7,744 nt of DNA from Bacillota bacterium (lineage in GTDB: Bacteria > Bacillota > Dethiobacteria > Dethiobacterales > Dethiobacteraceae), in NCBI GenBank assembly GCA_018725345.1, contig QLUI01000076.1, positions 1 through 7,744 on the forward strand, written 5' to 3'. Position 1 is the stretch's first letter; each line of letters begins with the position of its first letter. Below are positions 4,639 through 7,744 of the stretch, piece after piece. A model generated the notes under the pieces. The model saw nothing but the letters and a program-made list of their open reading frames with translations, did no database searches and was not told the origin of the DNA. A program made the translations under genes and the position numbers.

Positions 4639-6282
4639 TTAGTCCCTTACAGAAATTCGTATCTGGTATAGACGGAATAATGCGTTCTGAATCGATTGCT
4701 TGAGGTGTGAGATTCCGAATGCATCTAACACAATATCATCAAACTGTTGCCTTAATGGGTCAGTAAACTCATCATCCAATGGCAATACATTTTTATTAAG
4801 AAGCGGATTAAAAGCTTCTTTAATTTGAGTTATTTGTTCTGCCAACAAACATTTTGGGTTTAACATATACATATGGTTTTCTAATTTGTCAGAGTTCAAA
4901 TCCAAAGCTCCTAATCCGCGCCCAAATCCCAAGGCTTCAATATTAAAAAGCCCAAGCATGCTGTTTAATAAGGCATGGTACAACAGCGCATCTGCTTGTA
5001 AATCTATCATCGATAAACCGATAAATCGTTGGTCAATGAAGCAACGGTCCTGCGTTTTAGCAACAAACAACCGTTTTTCTGGGTTAACAGATATCGCAAA
5101 ATCAGCCAGTATCGTATCTTGCATCTGATACCAATGCATTCCCGCACGACGCAAAACTTGTGCTAGAGGTTTACCTTTTTTATTGAACCCATGTTCAAAT
5201 CGGGCAATCCATGACAGCGTCCCATAGTGTCCCAAAAGCCGCAATTGTTGTGTAGATAAAGAACAGCAAAAAGCTTGGGTATCAGGTGTCGCCAATAACC
5301 CTAATATATTTCGGGAAGACTTCAACACAGGCTTGAGATAAATCGATTCAATGCCATGATTATTTTTGGGATAAAATAATGGATTCCAACCACGCCTTTC
5401 CCCACGAACAAACGACAATAAAGAGCGAACAGGTACCAGTAACGAGTTAATTTCTTGTATCCACGATAAATCTGCAAACATAGCGTTCATCCCCATTCCA
5501 AGGGCTTTTAGAGACATTATTTCCTGTTGTGTTCGAGACTGAATAGAGCAATGTCCGTCCCATGGAATAGCTGATATGATATAGTTCGCTACATCAACAA
5601 TATTCGTTGGTTCAAGTTCCTGTAGTGTTTTTTCTATTACGACAAACGATGTCTGCTCGGTAGAATCCAATTGTGCAGATATATCTCTCTTCCTTAAAAC
5701 GATAAGAGTTGTTACAACATCTGTATTTGAAAACCATTTCCCCTTTCCTGAAGTAATTAATTTTTCCATATGAAAAAACTTGTTTAATAACATCTGGAAC
5801 TTTTCTCCCCATGATGTTCCAAGCCATGAATTAGAAACGATAATTCCCAGCACTCCGTCATCTTTCAGTAGTCGCCAAAGACAAAATGGCAGATACGCAT
5901 ACAAGTCACTTTTTTTCGTCAAAGGAGATTTTGTGCCCGTCATTTCTTGAATAAAGCCATTAATGTTGTAAATGTGAGGATTAGTTTCTTCGATATCTTC
6001 AAATTGAACAAACGGGAGATTGGATACAATATAGGGGAATGCAGGAAGTTTTTTTGGGACATCGCTCCCGTCATAAGGGTCTTTTAGCACAACGGGACCT
6101 TCGGTTACCAGCTCTGCTACATCATGTCGAAACACCTGCAACACTTCTCCCATGTTTTCGGGTTCGGTTAATGCAATAGTAGCAATTTGTAAGGGAAACG
6201 AAAACTTGTCGCTCGCCCATATTTGCGAAAGTGCTTCTTGTTTCTGAACACCATATTCGTTTTTGATTTTTCCAGCAACCAC
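4639..6282 (-). CDS. N-terminally truncated N6-adenine DNA methyltransferase (probable pseudogene)
   Basis: About 540 residues of a large Eco57I/TaqI-like gamma-class adenine methyltransferase. Visible parts are an IWASDKFSFPLQIATIALT segment (21-39) that corresponds to the region just after SAM motif I, a catalytic motif IV variant VSNLPFV (86-92, NLPF instead of NPPY/F), DDGVLGIIVSNSWL (141-154), FSNTDVVTTLIVLRK (184-198), and a C-terminal half of the target-recognition type with GFGRGLGALDLNS. The glycine-rich SAM motif I and everything before it are missing, so the product should not be active. The open frame starts at a GTG without a ribosome-binding site, and its first ~10 residues look like aminotransferase sequence rather than methyltransferase. 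The gene is joined to the aminotransferase fragment upstream. No partner nuclease is visible. Confidence 0.75.
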   Translation of the reverse strand: MVAGKIKNEYGVQKQEALSQIWASDKFSFPLQIATIALTEPENMGEVLQVFRHDVAELVTEGPVVLKDPYDGSDVPKKLPAFPYIVSNLPFVQFEDIEETNPHIYNINGFIQEMTGTKSPLTKKSDLYAYLPFCLWRLLKDDGVLGIIVSNSWLGTSWGEKFQMLLNKFFHMEKLITSGKGKWFSNTDVVTTLIVLRKRDISAQLDSTEQTSFVVIEKTLQELEPTNIVDVANYIISAIPWDGHCSIQSRTQQEIMSLKALGMGMNAMFADLSWIQEINSLLVPVRSLLSFVRGERRGWNPLFYPKNNHGIESIYLKPVLKSSRNILGLLATPDTQAFCCSLSTQQLRLLGHYGTLSWIARFEHGFNKKGKPLAQVLRRAGMHWYQMQDTILADFAISVNPEKRLFVAKTQDRCFIDQRFIGLSMIDLQADALLYHALLNSMLGLFNIEALGFGRGLGALDLNSDKLENHMYMLNPKCLLAEQITQIKEAFNPLLNKNVLPLDDEFTDPLRQQFDDIVLDAFGISHLKQSIQNALFRLYQIRISVRD

Positions 6283-6443
6283 TGGGTTACTATTGTTCCT
6301 AAAACAACAGGACCGAAGCCAAGGATGAAGTCAAAGTATTTGCGCCCAACTTCATCATAAACATATCCTCCATTTCCATAGGAAAATACAAGCTCGTTAC
6401 CGGAGCTATTGTATATGCTACTTGTCCCCGCATGTTCAATCAT
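6250..6443 (-). pseudogene. 5' fragment of a class III aminotransferase, frameshifted and truncated
   Basis: From ATG 6443 the frame reads MIEHAGTSSIYN, then FSYGNGGYVYDEVGRKYFDF and GFGPVVLG (residues 42-49). This matches the N-terminus of glutamate-1-semialdehyde-type PLP aminotransferases (GTSS, a G-x-Y-x-x-D-x-x-G-x-x-Y-x-D-F pattern, GPxxLG). The family normally continues H-N-x-P; here that piece (NSNPVVAGKIKNEYG) appears two bases out of frame at 6294-6250, so a small insertion has shifted the frame. The PLP lysine and the other ~85% of the enzyme are absent, replaced by methyltransferase sequence. The start overlaps the NUDIX gene by 8 bp, implying an original translationally coupled pair. 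The exact join cannot be placed by eye; about 6250 is an estimate. Confidence 0.7.
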
Positions 6444-6981
6444 GGTTGAACCCCTTTGAAATAATTTCTTTTACACTTTCCCAATTTTCGAGAAGCTCTG
6501 CATAGGCTGACTTTGCTGAAGAACTTAATTCGTCAATAGAGATTTCGCTTAAAGTGAGCTTCTCAAATCCGAGGTTTTTTGTCGGCTCGCATATTTTCAT
6601 ATCACCTGATTTATGAACACATATAAACGAAGCAATGACCCATGTAATCGTTCGATTAAGCCTCGAATCAAACACGGTATCTGTTCTGATTTCAAAGGGT
6701 TCAACTACGGAAATTAGCGCATCTTCTCCCGCCTCTTCTCGTAATTCACGTGCAAGAGCGGCAACTAAATCACTTTCGTCGTCAACTCTCCCTCCGATAC
6801 CTTCCAACTTATATTGTTCATCCCTACATCCCGGACCACGACGCATTAGTATCCACTTATTTCCTTCATCAAAAACCAACCCCTCAACTGCGACAAATTG
6901 TGGGTCAAAGTTGATGTTTCCAACTTCAACCAAACCTTTCAACTCGTCTACAGTGTAGACCTTTTCATATGAGAAATGCAT
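6436..6981 (-). CDS. NUDIX hydrolase
   Basis: A 181-residue NUDIX-fold protein expected to hydrolyse a nucleoside diphosphate linked to another group, with magnesium; the substrate is unknown. The fold opens with FVAVEGLVFDEGNKWILMRRGPG (29-51). The NUDIX box runs from G64 to G85 (GGRVDDES, then ARELREEAG). The REL-REE-x-G core that holds the metal-binding glutamates is intact, but the first box glutamate is displaced by one residue (E69 then S70). The ATG has a strong AAGGAGG site (6989-6995) 7 nt upstream. The gene overlaps the aminotransferase fragment by 8 bp. Only 47 bp separate its start from the end of the IS605-type element, so its native promoter may have been displaced. Confidence 0.9.
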   Translation of the reverse strand: MHFSYEKVYTVDELKGLVEVGNINFDPQFVAVEGLVFDEGNKWILMRRGPGCRDEQYKLEGIGGRVDDESDLVAALARELREEAGEDALISVVEPFEIRTDTVFDSRLNRTITWVIASFICVHKSGDMKICEPTKNLGFEKLTLSEISIDELSSSAKSAYAELLENWESVKEIISKGFNHD

Positions 6982-7011
6982 AATACTACCTCCTTATATT
7001 GTGTTCATTAT

Positions 7012-7227
7012 TTCGCTAAGGTTAACGGTGAATCTTCCCTCCACTAAAGTAGAGGGCATCCATCCATAGGCAAAGACGAGGTCTCGGCATTCGGCAACGG
7101 GGTTGCCGCCTGAAACATCCCTGGCCCCGTAGGCTGGACAGGTTCCTGGATTCCAGGACGCCTGCCGGGAACATCGTCCCGGAGGCGACCCCTCCCTTTC
7201 GGAAGTCGCGGGCTTTCGCGAAAAATA
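7012..7227 (-). ncRNA. Predicted omega RNA (reRNA) of the tnpB element
   Basis: The ~200 bp between the tnpB stop and the right end is non-coding and rich in stems: 7159-7187 (CGCCT with AGGCG plus CCGGGA with TCCCGG, one bulged G), 7092-7108 (CGGCAAC with GTTGCCG), and the end hairpin 7037-7056. TnpB elements transcribe their right end as a guide RNA whose scaffold ends at the element boundary, with about 16 nt of flanking DNA acting as the guide. Here the predicted guide is CGTTAACCTTAGCGAA (minus strand, 7027-7012). The boundary at TTCAC is inferred from family habit. Its 5' end is unknown and may lie within tnpB. Confidence 0.6.
7037..7056 (-). repeat. Subterminal hairpin at the IS605-type right end
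   Basis: CCCTC-C-ACT pairs with AGT-A-GAGGG, with one mismatch and a very short loop, 9 bp inside the element end. Imperfect hairpins in this position are the TnpA recognition structures of the superfamily. Confidence 0.65.
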
Positions 7228-7744
7228 TTAGGCGGACTTTTGGTTTAACCGCTTTTCTTCCCGGACGAACCAAGCCGTGCCGATGTTGATGGCAGCGCTG
7301 ATGTGGCTGTCGCGCGGGATGTTACAGTTCTTGCACTTTAATGTGTTGCCGTTGCGCACGGTGGAGAGCGAGCCGCACAGCGAGCACCGGTTGCTGGTAT
7401 TTTTCGGGGACACCAGGGCTATGAGTATGCCACGGGCTTTCGCTTTGTACGTGGTGTACCTGATTACCCTTCGGTGCAGCCAGTAGCCTATTTTCTGGCG
7501 CATTTTGGCTGAACCGTGTTTCCCTTTGTCCGGTTGGAAATGTTTAAGGTTTTCGAATACGATGACTAAGGCGTCCCACTCCGCAGCTAAGTCAACCAGT
7601 TGCTTGCTTAAGTGGTGGGCATAGTTGTCGTTAGTGGCGTTGACCTACTCGGGCTAGCTATCTTTGTTCTTCTGTGTATGCAAAGACGACAGGGCCCTCA
7701 TCTGCCGTTCTAGAAACTGCGAGTATTCTAGCATCTGTTTTTCC
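7228..7744 (-). pseudogene. tnpB: tnpB (RuvC-like RNA-guided nuclease), 3' portion with in-frame stops
   Basis: In one minus-strand frame, from the right edge, the sequence reads FLERQMRALSSLHTQKN, then two TAG stops (7656-7654 and 7647-7645), then VNATNDNYAHHLSKQLVDLA, VIVFENLKHF, and the C-terminal zinc ribbon CSLC and CKNC followed by PRDSHISAAINIG. The glutamate of FENLK (codon 7554-7552) and the aspartate of PRDSH are the second and third RuvC catalytic residues; the first lies outside the window. The stops, or a local frameshift around 7640-7660, should abolish full-length TnpB. The 91-residue open frame from ATG 7503 is only its C-terminus. It ends KRLNQKSA at 7228. Confidence 0.88.

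Larger units (their letters stand above)
7028..7744 (-). mobile_element. IS200/IS605-type element, right-end portion (tnpB type, partial)
   Basis: The minus strand carries the 3' half of tnpB followed by a structured right end with a subterminal hairpin and a TTCAC terminus (7032-7028). Elements of this superfamily have no terminal inverted repeats and make no target duplication, which fits what is seen. The left end lies outside the window, so it is not known whether a tnpA gene is present. It is inserted upstream of the NUDIX gene. Confidence 0.8.

Noticed and set aside
4639..6282. A full-length active DNA methyltransferase starting at the GTG
   Set aside because: The start has no ribosome-binding site, SAM motif I is absent, and the first residues resemble an aminotransferase, so it is treated as a truncated remnant.
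6168..6296. The distal half of the 91-codon frame starting at 6443
   Set aside because: After about residue 49 this frame leaves aminotransferase sequence and reads out of frame through the methyltransferase, so only the first part is meaningful.
7022..7273. An 83-codon minus-strand open frame across the IS605-type right end
   Set aside because: It overlaps the tnpB C-terminus in another frame and covers strong stem-loops. Its basic, arginine-rich composition reflects the structured RNA region rather than a protein.
1..7744. CRISPR array, tRNA or rRNA genes
   Set aside because: No regularly spaced short repeats and no cloverleaf or rRNA signature were seen. The only repeats are the leader duplication, the parB relic, the transposon ends and the paired hairpins.

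Overview
The window looks like an accessory region of a Gram-positive chromosome, most likely a Firmicute of the clostridial or Peptococcaceae type. That is an inference from strong AAGGAGG ribosome-binding sites, a TTG start, moderate base composition and the protein families present; no core gene confirms it. Every non-transposon gene lies on the minus strand, so the region reads from right to left. It mixes intact cassette genes, two transposable elements and several gene remnants.

Right end (7744 to 7028): an IS200/IS605-type element holding the 3' part of a tnpB gene with two in-frame stops, followed by a hairpin-rich right end that should encode an omega (reRNA) guide RNA. The element stops 47 bp upstream of a NUDIX hydrolase gene (6981-6436). 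That gene overlaps by 8 bp the first ~49 codons of a class III (glutamate-1-semialdehyde-type) aminotransferase. The aminotransferase is frameshifted and then runs into a large adenine-specific DNA methyltransferase fragment (to 4639) that lacks its SAM-binding N-terminus. This looks like a deletion fusion of two unrelated genes.

Centre and left (4400 to 1): a minus-strand cassette of a ParB-like coiled-coil protein, a small excisionase-like helix-turn-helix protein, a winged-helix protein and an intact DpnM/Dam-type GATC adenine methylase. At the left edge begins a further gene whose ribosome-binding site and first 11 codons are a near copy of those of the methylase. An intact IS1595-family element (995 bp, 23-bp perfect terminal repeats, 8-bp target duplication) sits exactly on the parB stop codon and splits parB from the excisionase-like gene; removing it restores a 23-bp intergenic gap. 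Between the excisionase-like and winged-helix genes lies a remnant of a second parB 3' end, so the cassette has already undergone duplication and decay.

Two homologous hairpins with compensatory base changes, each followed by a U-rich tract on the minus strand, lie just upstream of parB and of the methylase, too close to leave room for a promoter in between. They look like paired leader attenuators or terminators and are the best candidate here for an undescribed regulatory feature. With ParB, two DNA-binding regulators and methylase genes together, the cassette may belong to a phage, plasmid or integrative element, but no integrase, ParA or replication gene is in view.
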